Of a stretch of DNA of 64,000 bases, positions 1-8,657 are shown piece after piece. This DNA comes from Terriglobia bacterium (GTDB taxonomy: Bacteria > Acidobacteriota > Terriglobia > Bryobacterales > UBA6623), in the NCBI GenBank assembly GCA_009841225.1, contig VXMF01000004.1:89643-153642 (forward strand), read 5' to 3'. The position numbers were made by a program, and so were the translations under genes. The notes below the pieces were generated by a model, which was not told the DNA's origin, ran no database searches, and saw only the letters and a program-made list of their open reading frames with translations. Numbering within the stretch: position 1 is the stretch's first letter; each line of letters begins with the position of its first letter.

Positions 1-467
1 GCGTCGAGACCGCCGAGCACACCATCGGAGAAGCCGAGCTGATCCACCTGCTGGCAGACATCGTGAGCAAGAACGGCAACTTGCTGCTCAACGCCGGCCC
101 GATGCCGGACGGCACCATCCCCGAGCTGCAAGCCAGCCGCTTGCGGACGCTCGGCAGCTGGCTGCGCAAGAACGGCAATGCCATCTACGGGACTCGACCT
201 TGGAACAGGGCGACCGGCGAGACGGGCGACGGAATCCCCGTGCGCTTCACGTCCAAGGGTGACGCTGTTTACGCCATCGTCCTCGGCCAGCCGACGTCGA
301 ACACCATCACGCTCGAGCTGGGCACAGACAGCATGGACGTGAGTGTCACGGTACTCGGAGAAGCCCAAGCGCCGACGGCGGCCATCGCCGATGGCACGCT
401 AACGGTGACGCTGGCAGAGCCACTACCGGAGGGACATGCCCACGCGCTGCGCATCGAACGTGGGTAG
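1..467 (+). CDS. alpha-L-fucosidase (GH29), C-terminal end only
   Basis: The reading frame is open from base 3 and enters from outside the window, so only about 154 C-terminal residues are present. The stretch around nt 60-125 reads SKNGNLLLNAGPMPDGTIPE, the conserved GH29 block that follows the catalytic (beta/alpha)8 barrel. After it comes a C-terminal beta domain (KNGNAIYGTRPW and onward). GH29 enzymes release terminal L-fucose from glycans, usually after export. The catalytic Asp lies upstream of the window. The stop is TAG at 465-467. A convergent oxidoreductase gene follows after 35 bp. An internal GTG at 63 is not a real start. Confidence 0.88.
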   Translation, partial: VETAEHTIGEAELIHLLADIVSKNGNLLLNAGPMPDGTIPELQASRLRTLGSWLRKNGNAIYGTRPWNRATGETGDGIPVRFTSKGDAVYAIVLGQPTSNTITLELGTDSMDVSVTVLGEAQAPTAAIADGTLTVTLAEPLPEGHAHALRIERG

Positions 468-502
468 GGCAGGCACCGTAGCGCGACGGCAAGCCGGCGA
501 GG

Positions 503-1546
503 TCAGGCTAGCTCGACCGGCGTCTCTCGATCGATCGACTCCAGCACAGCCAGCGCGACCGCCAGCGAACGGGTTCCGTCTCGGCCGTCGACAAGCGGCG
601 GTTCCTGGCGCCTGACCACCCGGCAGAAATGCTCCAGTTGCCGCACGAGCGGATCTGCTCTGGCTACCTTTCGCCGGGACTGCTCCAACGGGTGCTGCCA
701 GCCGGCTCGAGCCGGATCCGCATAGCGCCACAGTTCCATCTTGGGCAAAGCCAGTGAGGCCCGAGTGCCGAGGAAGTAGTAGCTGTTCTCACTCGTGTGG
801 AAGTAGTACGAGTTCTCCCCGCTGGTCAGCTCATACGACCAAGGCGAGGGCGCAGCATCCGAGGCTACTATCGAAGCCAGCGCTCCGGAAGCAAAGGACA
901 ACGTGACGCTCAAGGAGTCCTCGACTTCAAGTCCCCGCGACGACGAGCCTGACTGCGCGTAGACTTGGCGGACCTCGCCGCAGATGAAGCGCAGCACGTC
1001 CAGGTCGTGAATGAGGTTGATCATGACCGGCCCGCCGCTCGGTCGGCGACACCGCCAATCGACTTGGTACCAGTCAGCCGGCTTTAGCAGGGCCCACAGG
1101 ATCGAGACCGCGATCAGACGCCCGAGCGTGTCGCCCTGAACGATGCTGCGCGCCTCTTGAATCAACGGGTTGTGGCGCCGGTGCTGGCCAACCAGCACCT
1201 GGCAGCCCGCCTCCTCGGCTGACTGAACGATCCCCTGCGCCTCCGCAACGGTGTTTGCGATCGGCTTCTCGATCAGCATATCGATGGCCTTTCGACTGCA
1301 GGCCTCGGCAACGGCAGAGTGGGTTCCGTTGGGAGTGGCGATGATCACCCCCTCCGGGTCCCGCTCCGCCAGAAGAGCCTCAAGATCCTGATAGAACGGG
1401 ACATCGAAGTGCTCGGCCACCGACTTGCGCCGGGAATCCAGGTCGCAGATCGCGACGAGTGAAGAAGCCGGTTGCGCACTGACCAGTCGTGCGTGCTTGC
1501 TGCCGACCAATCCGGCACCGACGACGGCCAAGCGAACCGGTTCCAT
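503..1546 (-). CDS. Gfo/Idh/MocA family NAD(P)-dependent oxidoreductase
   Basis: A 347-residue protein with an N-terminal Rossmann fold (AVVGAGLVGSKHARL, GxGxxG at about residues 7-12). It carries the family EKPI motif near residue 93, whose Lys is catalytic, and a C-terminal alpha/beta domain with GGPVMINLIHDLDVLRF holding the Asp/His pair. Members reduce or oxidise sugars, inositols and related hydroxy compounds with NAD(P). An upstream ATG at 1582 adds 12 residues of poor quality, so I place the start at 1546 (MEPVRLAVVGAG). Its place beside a fucosidase suggests sugar catabolism, but the substrate cannot be read from sequence. Upstream 1547-1813 holds no recognisable gene. Confidence 0.88.
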   Translation of the reverse strand: MEPVRLAVVGAGLVGSKHARLVSAQPASSLVAICDLDSRRKSVAEHFDVPFYQDLEALLAERDPEGVIIATPNGTHSAVAEACSRKAIDMLIEKPIANTVAEAQGIVQSAEEAGCQVLVGQHRRHNPLIQEARSIVQGDTLGRLIAVSILWALLKPADWYQVDWRCRRPSGGPVMINLIHDLDVLRFICGEVRQVYAQSGSSSRGLEVEDSLSVTLSFASGALASIVASDAAPSPWSYELTSGENSYYFHTSENSYYFLGTRASLALPKMELWRYADPARAGWQHPLEQSRRKVARADPLVRQLEHFCRVVRRQEPPLVDGRDGTRSLAVALAVLESIDRETPVELA

Positions 1547-1813
1547 CTCAACGAAAGACCTGCCAAGCGAAAGTTCGTTCAAGCAAGGAACGCAACAGCG
1601 GCGTCGAACTGACTACCGAATAATAGACGGCCAAGGGCCCGGCGGAAGAGATTCATGATGGCGGAGCAGGCTGGATAAGTCAAGGGCTTTGAAGCGCGCG
1701 CCGACACGCAAGCGGTCGAATGCGCGCCCAGTGCGCGGCGTCGGGAACACCGGCTGCGCGGGACTTGCATCCTTGAACAGATAGGCGAAACGAGCGGTCT
1801 ATTCGGGCAGCGA

Positions 1814-2266
1814 TCAGGCTATCGTGCCGAAGATCTCGGCCAGCTTGGCCCTGCGGTATGCGAATACTCGCTCCAAGTCGGGCCGCACCAAGAAGCGATC
1901 GACCAGAGAACCGCCCGGCACCGAATATTCGACCCTGTCCTCCGCGATCGTGTTGGGGCCGTCGGCGGTGAAGAGATGTTCATGCCTCCAAAGGCGATAG
2001 GGGCCGCGCCGTTGCTCGTCCACAAATCGCGATGGCGGTTCCCAACAGGTGATCTCGCTCTGCCAGCGAAGCGGCACGCCGCGCAACTTGAGCCGGTAGT
2101 CGATCTTGGCCCCGCGCAGCATCTGGACCGGGGGCGGCGTGAGGACTTCGAACTTCAGCCACGCAGGCGTGAGCAGTTCCAAGTTGCGAGCTTCGGCGAA
2201 GAACGGAAACACGTCCTCCAGCTCCACAGGTAGGATCACGCTGCTCTGCAACCGATACGTCCGCAT
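1814..2266 (-). CDS. SRPBCC (START-like) family protein
   Basis: 150 residues of the helix-grip SRPBCC fold. It starts with a strand (RTYRLQSSVILP), then the lid helix (VFPFFAEARNLELLTPAW), alternating strands including YRLKLRGVPLRWQSEI, WEPPSRFVDEQ and GPYRLWRHEHLF, and a long C-terminal helix (FAYRRAKLAEIFG). Such proteins bind hydrophobic ligands; close relatives are called cyclase/dehydrase or CDP-paratose-epimerase-like ligand binders. There are no catalytic residues to assign. It may share a minus-strand transcript with the oxidoreductase 267 bp downstream. The function is unknown. Confidence 0.8.
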   Translation of the reverse strand: MRTYRLQSSVILPVELEDVFPFFAEARNLELLTPAWLKFEVLTPPPVQMLRGAKIDYRLKLRGVPLRWQSEITCWEPPSRFVDEQRRGPYRLWRHEHLFTADGPNTIAEDRVEYSVPGGSLVDRFLVRPDLERVFAYRRAKLAEIFGTIA

Positions 2267-2455
2267 GGGGCCGCGAGAACTTACGAGCAGAGGCCCGGCC
2301 TAGGCCGATGCCGCCTCTTGCCATCCTACAACCACCCTTCCGGGGCCTGCGGCGTGCGATCGGCGATTGCATTCGCCACCCCGATCCCGAGGCAGGTAGG
2401 TGCGTCAGCCACAACCCGGTCAGAGTACGATGCTGTGAGAAGAAGCAACCCCGCC

Positions 2456-4942
2456 ATGCCCCGAACCCAGCGAATCCTCACCGCGGGCGCTGCCCGCCTG
2501 TGCCTTCTCGCCGTCATCCTCGTCGCCGGCCAAATCGCGCCCGCCCCCGGGCGGCCGGTGGAAATCTCCCAGGCCGGTGAACACGCAGACTGGCCGGCGG
2601 CAGCGTTCGCACCCAGCGGCGACCTGTGGGTCGCGTGGACTGCCTATGACGGCAAAGGCGCAGACCAAGTCAAGGCTCGGCGACGCACCGGCAGCGAGTG
2701 GCGTGACGTCGTGACGGTAAGCCCGAGAGCGGGCGACTTCCTCAAGGCCTCGATCGCGATCCAGCCTGACGGAAGGGTCTGGATCGCTTGGTCAGCGCAA
2801 GTCGACGGCAACTTCGACGTGTACGCGCGAAGCTGGCACGACGGCCGGTGGGACCCGATGGCACGGCTGACGTCCGATCCCCAGCCGGACATCCATCACA
2901 GCCTGCAGGCGGCCTCGAACGGCAAGCTCCACCTGGTGTGGCAGTCGTTCCGCACAGGAGACGCCAATGTCTACCTCAAGACCCTTGACGGCAGCCGCTG
3001 GTCCGCCCCGATAGCCATCACAACGCACGAGGCCAACGATTGGGAGCCCTCAACTGCGCTTGACGAGCAAGACCGCCTCTACGTGGTTTACGACAGCTAT
3101 CGCCACGGCGACTACGACGTCATGTTGCGCGTGCTCGACGGCTCCGAACTATCGCAGGAGTACCCGATCGCGGATTCCCCCGACTTCGAGGCGCGTGCCA
3201 GCGTGGCTATTGACCGTGACGGCCGGGCGTGGATCGCATGGGACGACCAAGGACCGAACTGGGCCATGGACATGCCCGCTTGGAATCGCGCAAGCGAGAG
3301 AGGCGACTGGGGAGAGCCAGCTCCGTGGAGCGTGGAAGGCTCGGTCGGTCGCCTGGTGAGCCTGCGCTACACCCAGAAGATCGGCGTGGCCGTGTTCGCG
3401 GGTGGGCAGCGCTGGACACCCACTGGCTCGATCGAAGGCGCGATGAGCGACGAGTTCGCGCTCTCGTACGAGATTCCGCAGATCACGATCGACCCGTCAG
3501 GCACGCCCCGCCTGTTCCTGCGCCGATGGGTGCCGTACAACAACGGGTCCAGCATGAAGGAACGGCCGGGCGCCTGGAACGTCCACGCCATGACCTACAG
3601 CGGCGATACGTGGTCCTCCCCGGTGATGCTGGAAAACAGCTCCGGCAGCAACGACCAGCGCGTGGCCGTGGCGACCAGCGCAGAGGGCAGGACTTGGGTC
3701 GCATACCCCTCCGACGACCGCTGGTCGCCTGGCGGACCGGTCACTTCGCACGCGGGCAGAACATTGGGAAAGATCCGCGTGATGCCGATCGACCGGCAGG
3801 AGCCCTCGATTCCAGCACTGGATCGGATGGCCGATTCCCCTCGCGGGCGTCCGTACGCGAGCACTGCCTGGACGGATCGACGCCATTCCATCGCAGCAGG
3901 GGAGAAGCGCTACTCGCTGTATTGGGGAGACCTGCACCGTCACACGGAGATCAGCGCGGACGGCGGATTCGACGGCACTTTGTGGGACATGTACCGCTAC
4001 GCTCTGGACGCGACCGAGCTCGACTTCATCGCGTCCACCGATCACTTCTACGGCGCTGGCGGCGAGCTCGGGTTCGACGATGCACGCGGCTACGACTGGT
4101 GGCGAACGCAGAAGCTGGCGGATGCCTTCCATGTCCGTGGAAGATTCGCCCCACTATTCGGCTACGAGCGCTCGATTCGATGGCCGTACGGCCACCGCAA
4201 CATCATCAACCTTCACCGTGGGACCACGGCTATCGGACGCACTGTCCCACGCGATCTTGAAAACCCCGACTCTCCGAGGCAGCCGGACGAGCTGCGCATT
4301 TGGGAGAAGTTGCGCGGCCAGGACGCGATCACGATCCCGCACACCATCGCTGCGGGCGGCGGCACCGACTTCTCTTTCAACGACCCGGCGCTGGAACCAT
4401 TGCTCGAAATCTACCAGGGCTGCCGCATGAGCTACGAAGCCGCCGGATCCCCGCGAGTCAACTCCAACGAGCGCTTCGCGGACGGCTTTGCCCGCAGCGC
4501 TCTGGGCAAGGGCTACAAGATCGGCTTTATCGCCTCGTCAGACCATCGCTCCACGCACATCTCCTACGCGGCCGTCTACGCAGAAGAGCGCTCCCGCGAG
4601 GGGATCTTCCGCGCTTTGCAGCAACGCCACGCCTATGCGGCAACAGACAATATCGTGCTCGATGTCAGGGTCGGAGAGGCCATCATGGGCGACGCCACCG
4701 TGACACGAGACAAGCCCGTCGTGAGGGTGGCCGTGCGCGGAACTGGACCGATCAACAACATCCAAATCATCAAGGACAACGCCTATGTGTACTCGGCCAA
4801 TCCCGGCCAGCGGATAGCGGCGTTCAGCTTCCGCGATGCGGACGCAGTTCCGGGTGAGAGCTACTACTATGTCAGGGTCCAACAGGAGGACGGCCAAATG
4901 GCGTGGGCCTCGCCGATCTGGGTGGAATACCAACCTCATTAA
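2456..4942 (+). CDS. secreted DUF3604 protein (PHP-like metal site with N-terminal propeller-like repeats)
   Basis: 828 residues from ATG 2456, chosen because it begins a clean Sec signal peptide (MPRTQRILTAGAARLCLL...); the frame is open back to 2318. The N-terminal half has at least five WxAW/VxW repeats (WVAWTAYDG, VWIAWSAQ, LHLVWQSF, LYVVYDSY, AWIAWDDQ) like a sialidase-type propeller. From nt ~3910 comes the DUF3604 core: WGDLHRHTEIS, FIASTDHF, then IPHTIA and SSDHRSTH, a histidine/aspartate-rich set like PHP phosphoesterases. DUF3604 proteins are found mostly in marine and glycan-using bacteria and have no assigned substrate. It is paralogous to the gene at 31776. A -10-like TACGAT (2427-2432) and a purine-rich GAGAAGAAG lie upstream. 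Confidence 0.88.
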   Translation: MPRTQRILTAGAARLCLLAVILVAGQIAPAPGRPVEISQAGEHADWPAAAFAPSGDLWVAWTAYDGKGADQVKARRRTGSEWRDVVTVSPRAGDFLKASIAIQPDGRVWIAWSAQVDGNFDVYARSWHDGRWDPMARLTSDPQPDIHHSLQAASNGKLHLVWQSFRTGDANVYLKTLDGSRWSAPIAITTHEANDWEPSTALDEQDRLYVVYDSYRHGDYDVMLRVLDGSELSQEYPIADSPDFEARASVAIDRDGRAWIAWDDQGPNWAMDMPAWNRASERGDWGEPAPWSVEGSVGRLVSLRYTQKIGVAVFAGGQRWTPTGSIEGAMSDEFALSYEIPQITIDPSGTPRLFLRRWVPYNNGSSMKERPGAWNVHAMTYSGDTWSSPVMLENSSGSNDQRVAVATSAEGRTWVAYPSDDRWSPGGPVTSHAGRTLGKIRVMPIDRQEPSIPALDRMADSPRGRPYASTAWTDRRHSIAAGEKRYSLYWGDLHRHTEISADGGFDGTLWDMYRYALDATELDFIASTDHFYGAGGELGFDDARGYDWWRTQKLADAFHVRGRFAPLFGYERSIRWPYGHRNIINLHRGTTAIGRTVPRDLENPDSPRQPDELRIWEKLRGQDAITIPHTIAAGGGTDFSFNDPALEPLLEIYQGCRMSYEAAGSPRVNSNERFADGFARSALGKGYKIGFIASSDHRSTHISYAAVYAEERSREGIFRALQQRHAYAATDNIVLDVRVGEAIMGDATVTRDKPVVRVAVRGTGPINNIQIIKDNAYVYSANPGQRIAAFSFRDADAVPGESYYYVRVQQEDGQMAWASPIWVEYQPH

Positions 4943-4957
4943 CGATCAATGGTCGCG

Positions 4958-4991
4958 ACGGGTCTCGGCGAACACAAACACGAGATCCCGT
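4958..4991 (+). terminator. possible hairpin after the DUF3604 gene
   Basis: ACGGGTCTCG at 4958-4967 can pair with CGAGATCCCGT at 4981-4991 with one bulge, 15 nt after the stop codon. There is no following T-run, so intrinsic termination is only possible, not shown. Confidence 0.3.
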
Positions 4992-5088
4992 GGCTGGACA
5001 CCTGTCACTTGCGGCTTGCCTTCCGCCGCAAGAACACGCCCGAAGAGTCACACCAGCTAAGCTCCTAAGAGTCCGAGCCAGAATTAAT

Positions 5089-5123
5089 CATGAAAAATAC
5101 TATCTTCTATGAGTATTATCATG
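5089..5123 (+). promoter_or_regulatory. imperfect AT-rich dyad and -10 region at the start of the DUF4143 gene
   Basis: CATGA at 5089 and TCATG at 5119, with AATACT at 5096 and AGTATT at 5112, form an imperfect inverted repeat (one-base slip) in an AT-rich patch within GC-rich surroundings. A -10-like TACTAT lies at 5098-5103. The right arm ends in the ATG at 5121. The same arrangement sits before the two other DUF4143 genes (14428-14454, 34702-34737), which suggests an operator bound by the product or its wHTH domain. That is inference. Confidence 0.45.
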
Positions 5124-6284
5124 GAAGTAATGCCGGACAGCCTGATCCCTCGAACAGCAAGCAAATCGGTCGAGCGGGCACTTGCGCGCTCCCCGGTCGT
5201 CGCTATCATTGGGCCGCGCCAGTGCGGCAAGACGACCCTGGCCCGGCAACTAGTATCGACAGATTCGGCCAACTACTTCGACCTCGAAGATCCCGTCAGC
5301 TTGGCTAGGCTCGACCAGCCGCTGACTGCACTTCGAGAACTCGCCGGCATCGTCATCATCGACGAAGTGCAGCACCGGCCCGATCTGTTTCCGGTTCTGC
5401 GCGTGCTGGTCGATCGCGATCACAACCCGTCGCGGTTTCTCGTGCTCGGCAGCGCAGGGCCCAGTCTGTTGCGCCAGAGCTCCGAGTCTTTGGCGGGACG
5501 CATTGAGTACATCGAGCTGACGGGCTTCCAACTCTCCGAGGTCGGTGCCGCGCGGATGCCGCGGCTCTGGACCCGGGGCGGGTTCCCGCGGTCGTTTCTC
5601 GCCGATACTGACGCCGACAGCCTAGCTTGGCGAAAGGCATTCATCCGAGCGTTCGTGGAACGCGACATGCCGCAATTCAGCGCTCAACTCGGCACCCCGG
5701 CGCTGCACCGGTTCCTAGCCATGCTCGCGCACTACCACGGACAGATCCTCAATGTCGCCGAGCTGGCGACGGCCCTCAACGTGGCCCAAGCGACCGTGCG
5801 GCGATACCTAGAACTGCTCGAGCAGCTCTTCCTGATTCGGCAGCTGCCCCCATGGCACGAGAACCTGCGCAAGCGGCAGGTCAAGCGCCCCAAGATCTAC
5901 ATCAGGGACGTTGGACTCTACCACCATCTGATCGGCGTCACAACGATGGACGCCTTGCAAGTCCACCCTCGCATCGGAGCTTCATGGGAAGGCTTCGTCC
6001 TAGAAAAGGTAATCGCAGAGGCTTCTCCAGACCATGCCTATTGTTGGAGGACTCACAACGGTGCCGAACTCGATCTGTTCTTGCTGATAAAGGACCAGCG
6101 AATCGGCGTTGAGATCAAGCGTGTCGACGCTCCGCGCCGAACCCGCTCGATGACTATCGTCGTGAACGACCTCCGGCTGGACGCGCTCTACGTTGTCTAC
6201 CCGGGAGAACTGCGATATGACATCGACGACACCATCAGCGCAATGCCAGCGGGAGTCCCCTTCTCAATATCGGGTGCCGGATAG
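5109..6284 (+). CDS. AAA family ATPase with DUF4143 domain, copy 1
   Basis: Up to 391 residues. Walker A is IGPRQCGKTTLA (nt ~5210-5240), Walker B is IVIIDEVQHRPDLF, and arginine-bearing sensor segments follow. A winged-helix segment (VAELATALNVAQATVRRYLELLEQ, here split: helix 1 VAELATALNV, recognition helix QATVRRYLELLEQ) comes next, and a C-terminal PD-(D/E)xK-like core GAELDLF...GVEIKR. The ATG at 5109 gives the longest form. Starts at 5121 or 5130 (MPDSLIPR) align better with copies 2 and 3, and the upstream dyad runs into 5121. No Shine-Dalgarno is visible. The family is common in accessory regions and its role is unresolved. The gene follows a DUF3604 gene, as copy 3 does. Confidence 0.9.
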   Translation: MSIIMEVMPDSLIPRTASKSVERALARSPVVAIIGPRQCGKTTLARQLVSTDSANYFDLEDPVSLARLDQPLTALRELAGIVIIDEVQHRPDLFPVLRVLVDRDHNPSRFLVLGSAGPSLLRQSSESLAGRIEYIELTGFQLSEVGAARMPRLWTRGGFPRSFLADTDADSLAWRKAFIRAFVERDMPQFSAQLGTPALHRFLAMLAHYHGQILNVAELATALNVAQATVRRYLELLEQLFLIRQLPPWHENLRKRQVKRPKIYIRDVGLYHHLIGVTTMDALQVHPRIGASWEGFVLEKVIAEASPDHAYCWRTHNGAELDLFLLIKDQRIGVEIKRVDAPRRTRSMTIVVNDLRLDALYVVYPGELRYDIDDTISAMPAGVPFSISGAG

Positions 6285-6624
6285 CCCCCCTCCGATCCGG
6301 CCGCGGCGCGACCCGACGAATAGCGGAGAGTATGACCAGACCCGGCGTACCGACAGGCATCGGCCGTCGGAGAAGCTTCGCTAGCGCCTCAGCCGCTGCG
6401 CCGACAAGACCACCCCGACATGAGTCGCGCGGGTTGCAGACTTCGCCGCGCCGAAGAGCTTCAGCGTATGCCGAACGCTCGGCACCGTCAGCACCCCGAA
6501 GACTCCGGCGACGCTCCTTGCATGGCACGGAGCGTGTCCACATCAAGGGCCTGTAGCCACGCACTGACTGCCTGACGGGCTAGACTGGGACGGCCCGCTC
6601 TCAGTGAGCCAAGGTTGACCCACC
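6285..6624. other. 340 bp without an intact gene; possible minus-strand gene remnant
   Basis: No intact coding region. On the minus strand, 6381 to about 6500 reads TVPSVRHTLKLFGAAKSA and on to a TAG at 6381-6383. Upstream of it another frame reads ALDVDTLRAMQGAS. Together they look like a frameshifted C-terminal fragment of a lost gene. I do not recognise the family. Confidence 0.3.
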
Positions 6625-7197
6625 ATGAGATTCAACACCCCGATCTGCACACTTGCGTTGGGCTTTGCAGCGGTTTGCGCCGCAGGCCAAGACGTCGCCG
6701 TGCTGGTGGCCTATCACTCGCAGACTGGCAACACCGAGACGATGGCCAAGGCGCTGGCCGAGGGCGCCACGAGCAACGGCGCCGTGGCCGTTGTCAAGAA
6801 AATCGGCGACGTCACGCAGTCGGATTTGGAGCAGGCCGACGGGGTAGCGCTGGGATCGCCGGTACACATGGGAGATGTCGCGGTCCCGATCCGCGAGGCC
6901 TTGGTGGACTGGGCCTACGGCTTCGGGTTCTGGCGGAGCAAGGGGCTCGCCAACAAGGCCTGCGCAGTCTTCGCCACGGGCGGTGCACCATCGAATGGCA
7001 AGGAATTCACGATGCTCAGCATGGCCCTCGGGATGCTGCAGTACGGCATGGTGCTCGTAACGCCCCACGGTGGACTGGGCGCTTCGGCCACCACCGGCAT
7101 CCCCGAGCATGAGAAGGGCGTTGGAGAGCACGAACTTAAGGAAGCCCGTGAACTTGGCGCTCGCCTGGCGGAGGTCGCGCGCCGACTCAAGGATTGA
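6625..7197 (+). CDS. exported flavodoxin / WrbA-like NAD(P)H:quinone oxidoreductase
   Basis: 190 residues. A short Sec signal peptide (RFNTPICTLALGFAAVCAAGQ) precedes a flavodoxin fold: FMN phosphate loop YHSQTGNTETMAKAL, then ADGVALGSPVHMGDV, the ring-binding ATGGAPSNGKE loop and TPHGGLGASATTG. The layout matches WrbA and the multimeric flavodoxin_1/NADPH-dependent FMN reductases. These are normally cytosolic, and folded flavoproteins are usually exported by Tat rather than Sec, so the leader is unusual. The start at 6625 is the only ATG before the leader. It is convergent with panE (7203), 5 bp apart. Confidence 0.82.
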   Translation: MRFNTPICTLALGFAAVCAAGQDVAVLVAYHSQTGNTETMAKALAEGATSNGAVAVVKKIGDVTQSDLEQADGVALGSPVHMGDVAVPIREALVDWAYGFGFWRSKGLANKACAVFATGGAPSNGKEFTMLSMALGMLQYGMVLVTPHGGLGASATTGIPEHEKGVGEHELKEARELGARLAEVARRLKD

Positions 7198-7202
7198 CTT
7201 GT

Positions 7203-8168
7203 TCAGCTGCCGGACCGCGGACCGACGCTTTCGTACGCAAGCCTCCCCCTAGCGCGCAACTCGCCCGGCAGTAGTGCCCCGTAGAGTGCATCCAAGACCG
7301 GCGTCGCGACATCGAGGTCTCGTCCGTAACGACAGACCGCGCCAAGCTGTTCGTTGAGCTCAGACGTTTCGCCGCGCTCAAGGTCACGCTGCATTGAGGC
7401 GGTCGTTTCTGGCCGCAGGCGCTCGTAGCGACCGATCTGAGGTGCGACGAAACCGTCAGGGATCTGGGCACCGTGCGCCCTCCCGACCGCCGCGATCTCC
7501 TCCCCCGCGGCTAACAGGAGCCCACGCGTCTCCGGCACGCCCAGCACGACGCCCAGCGGAGCGCGCGCCACGGCACCTACCGAACCCATCGAGCAGACCA
7601 TCAACAACTTCATCCACATCGCCGTCCAGATGTCGTCGGACGCATCGAAAGACATCCCCGGCACGCCCTCAAGTACATTGACGACCCGGGCTACCCGCTC
7701 CGAATGCCCCCCTTCCAACTCTCCGCAGCTAATGGACGGGTGAAGTCCGAAATGCTGGATCTCGCCAGTCGCTACGCGCTCGGCAAAGATTCGGCTCAGG
7801 CCGCCCATGACTGATCGCTCCCCCAGCACGCTGCGGAGAATCGCGGGCGCGTCAACTCCGTTTTGCAGCGGTATGGCCACGCTGGAGGGACCCAGCAGCG
7901 GGCGCGCGGCCTCGGCGGCTGTGCGCACATGTTCCACCTTGCACGCGAAAAACAGCGCGTCAGGCGAGGGGGCATCGCTTCCGGCCACAATCACATCCGG
8001 GTGTGGCAGGTGGACATCCCCTTGGGGACTCCGCACGCGCAGACCCTTGGCACGGACGATTTGGGCACTCTCCTCCCGCAGCAGGAATGAGACGTCCACG
8101 CCAGCCGTTGCCATGCGAGCCCCGAAATAGCCCCCAACGGCTCCGGCGCCAACCATTACGATCTTCAC
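7203..8168 (-). CDS. panE: 2-dehydropantoate 2-reductase (ketopantoate reductase)
   Basis: 321 residues of the ApbA/PanE family, close to the usual ~300. The N-terminal Rossmann motif is KIVMVGAGAVGGYFGARMA and the NADPH-site segment is FACKVEHVRTAAEA. The mid-domain PLQNGVDAP carries the family Asn/Gly motif, and the helical C-terminal domain holds DIWTAMWMKLLMVCSMGSVGA with the catalytic Lys and Asn-equivalent region. It reduces 2-dehydropantoate to pantoate with NADPH in coenzyme A synthesis. Many Acidobacteria have several PanE-like paralogues that may act on other 2-keto acids, so the exact substrate is less certain than the family. Confidence 0.87.
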   Translation of the reverse strand: MKIVMVGAGAVGGYFGARMATAGVDVSFLLREESAQIVRAKGLRVRSPQGDVHLPHPDVIVAGSDAPSPDALFFACKVEHVRTAAEAARPLLGPSSVAIPLQNGVDAPAILRSVLGERSVMGGLSRIFAERVATGEIQHFGLHPSISCGELEGGHSERVARVVNVLEGVPGMSFDASDDIWTAMWMKLLMVCSMGSVGAVARAPLGVVLGVPETRGLLLAAGEEIAAVGRAHGAQIPDGFVAPQIGRYERLRPETTASMQRDLERGETSELNEQLGAVCRYGRDLDVATPVLDALYGALLPGELRARGRLAYESVGPRSGS

Positions 8169-8312
8169 GGCTCAATGATCCCAGAATCAGGAGGCCGGTC
8201 GCGCCCGCGATGGGCGGGAGCTTTCCGCGTTGCGAAACGGCTCAGCGGCCCAACCTCCGCAGCCCGGTAGCCTGTTTGCGTCACTTGATTGGGCCTGCGG
8301 GGACACCAACCG

Positions 8313-8657
8313 CTAGCTGCTTGGACCGTCGGGCAAGTGGGCCTCCGGCAAGGCATCCGGGTCCAACGAGTCTTGGTGGATCCAAGCGGACTTGCGGTAC
8401 GCCTCCCGGCGGTGCAGCACCCGTAGAATCCGCACTATGCCAGCTTCCCGGTGGAACCGAACGCGCCATTCGCCAACCCTGAGCCGAAAATAGGGCTGCT
8501 CGCCTCCTTGCAGCCGTTTCACATCTCCGGATTCATCTTGAACGAGTCGCGCCACGGCACGTCGGATTCGATCAGAATCTCGCGTTGTTAGCTTCGCAAG
8601 GTCGGACTTCGCCTTCGAGCTCCACTCGACCCCCAGAGTGGAATCGAGATCAATCAA
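8313..8657 (-). CDS. RelE/ParE family toxin
   Basis: 114 residues. The core VEWSSKAKSDLAKLTTRDSDRIRRAV followed by RLQGGEQPYFRLRVGEWRVRF and GIVRILRVLHRREAY (in shorter pieces: WSSKAKSDLAKL, YFRLRVGEWRVRF, VLHRREAYRK) is the RelE/ParE fold with the basic residues used for ribosome-bound mRNA cleavage. A 20-residue C-terminal tail is longer than usual. The start overlaps the upstream antitoxin gene by 8 bp, the usual toxin-antitoxin layout with antitoxin first. Confidence 0.85.
   Translation of the reverse strand: MIDLDSTLGVEWSSKAKSDLAKLTTRDSDRIRRAVARLVQDESGDVKRLQGGEQPYFRLRVGEWRVRFHREAGIVRILRVLHRREAYRKSAWIHQDSLDPDALPEAHLPDGPSS

Noticed and set aside
1583..1813. Small minus-strand frame upstream of the oxidoreductase
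   Set aside because: Short, basic and Arg-rich, no motif, and it overlaps nothing conserved.
3229..4260. 343-residue plus-strand frame inside the first DUF3604 gene
   Set aside because: Arg-rich alternative-frame reading of a clearly coding region.
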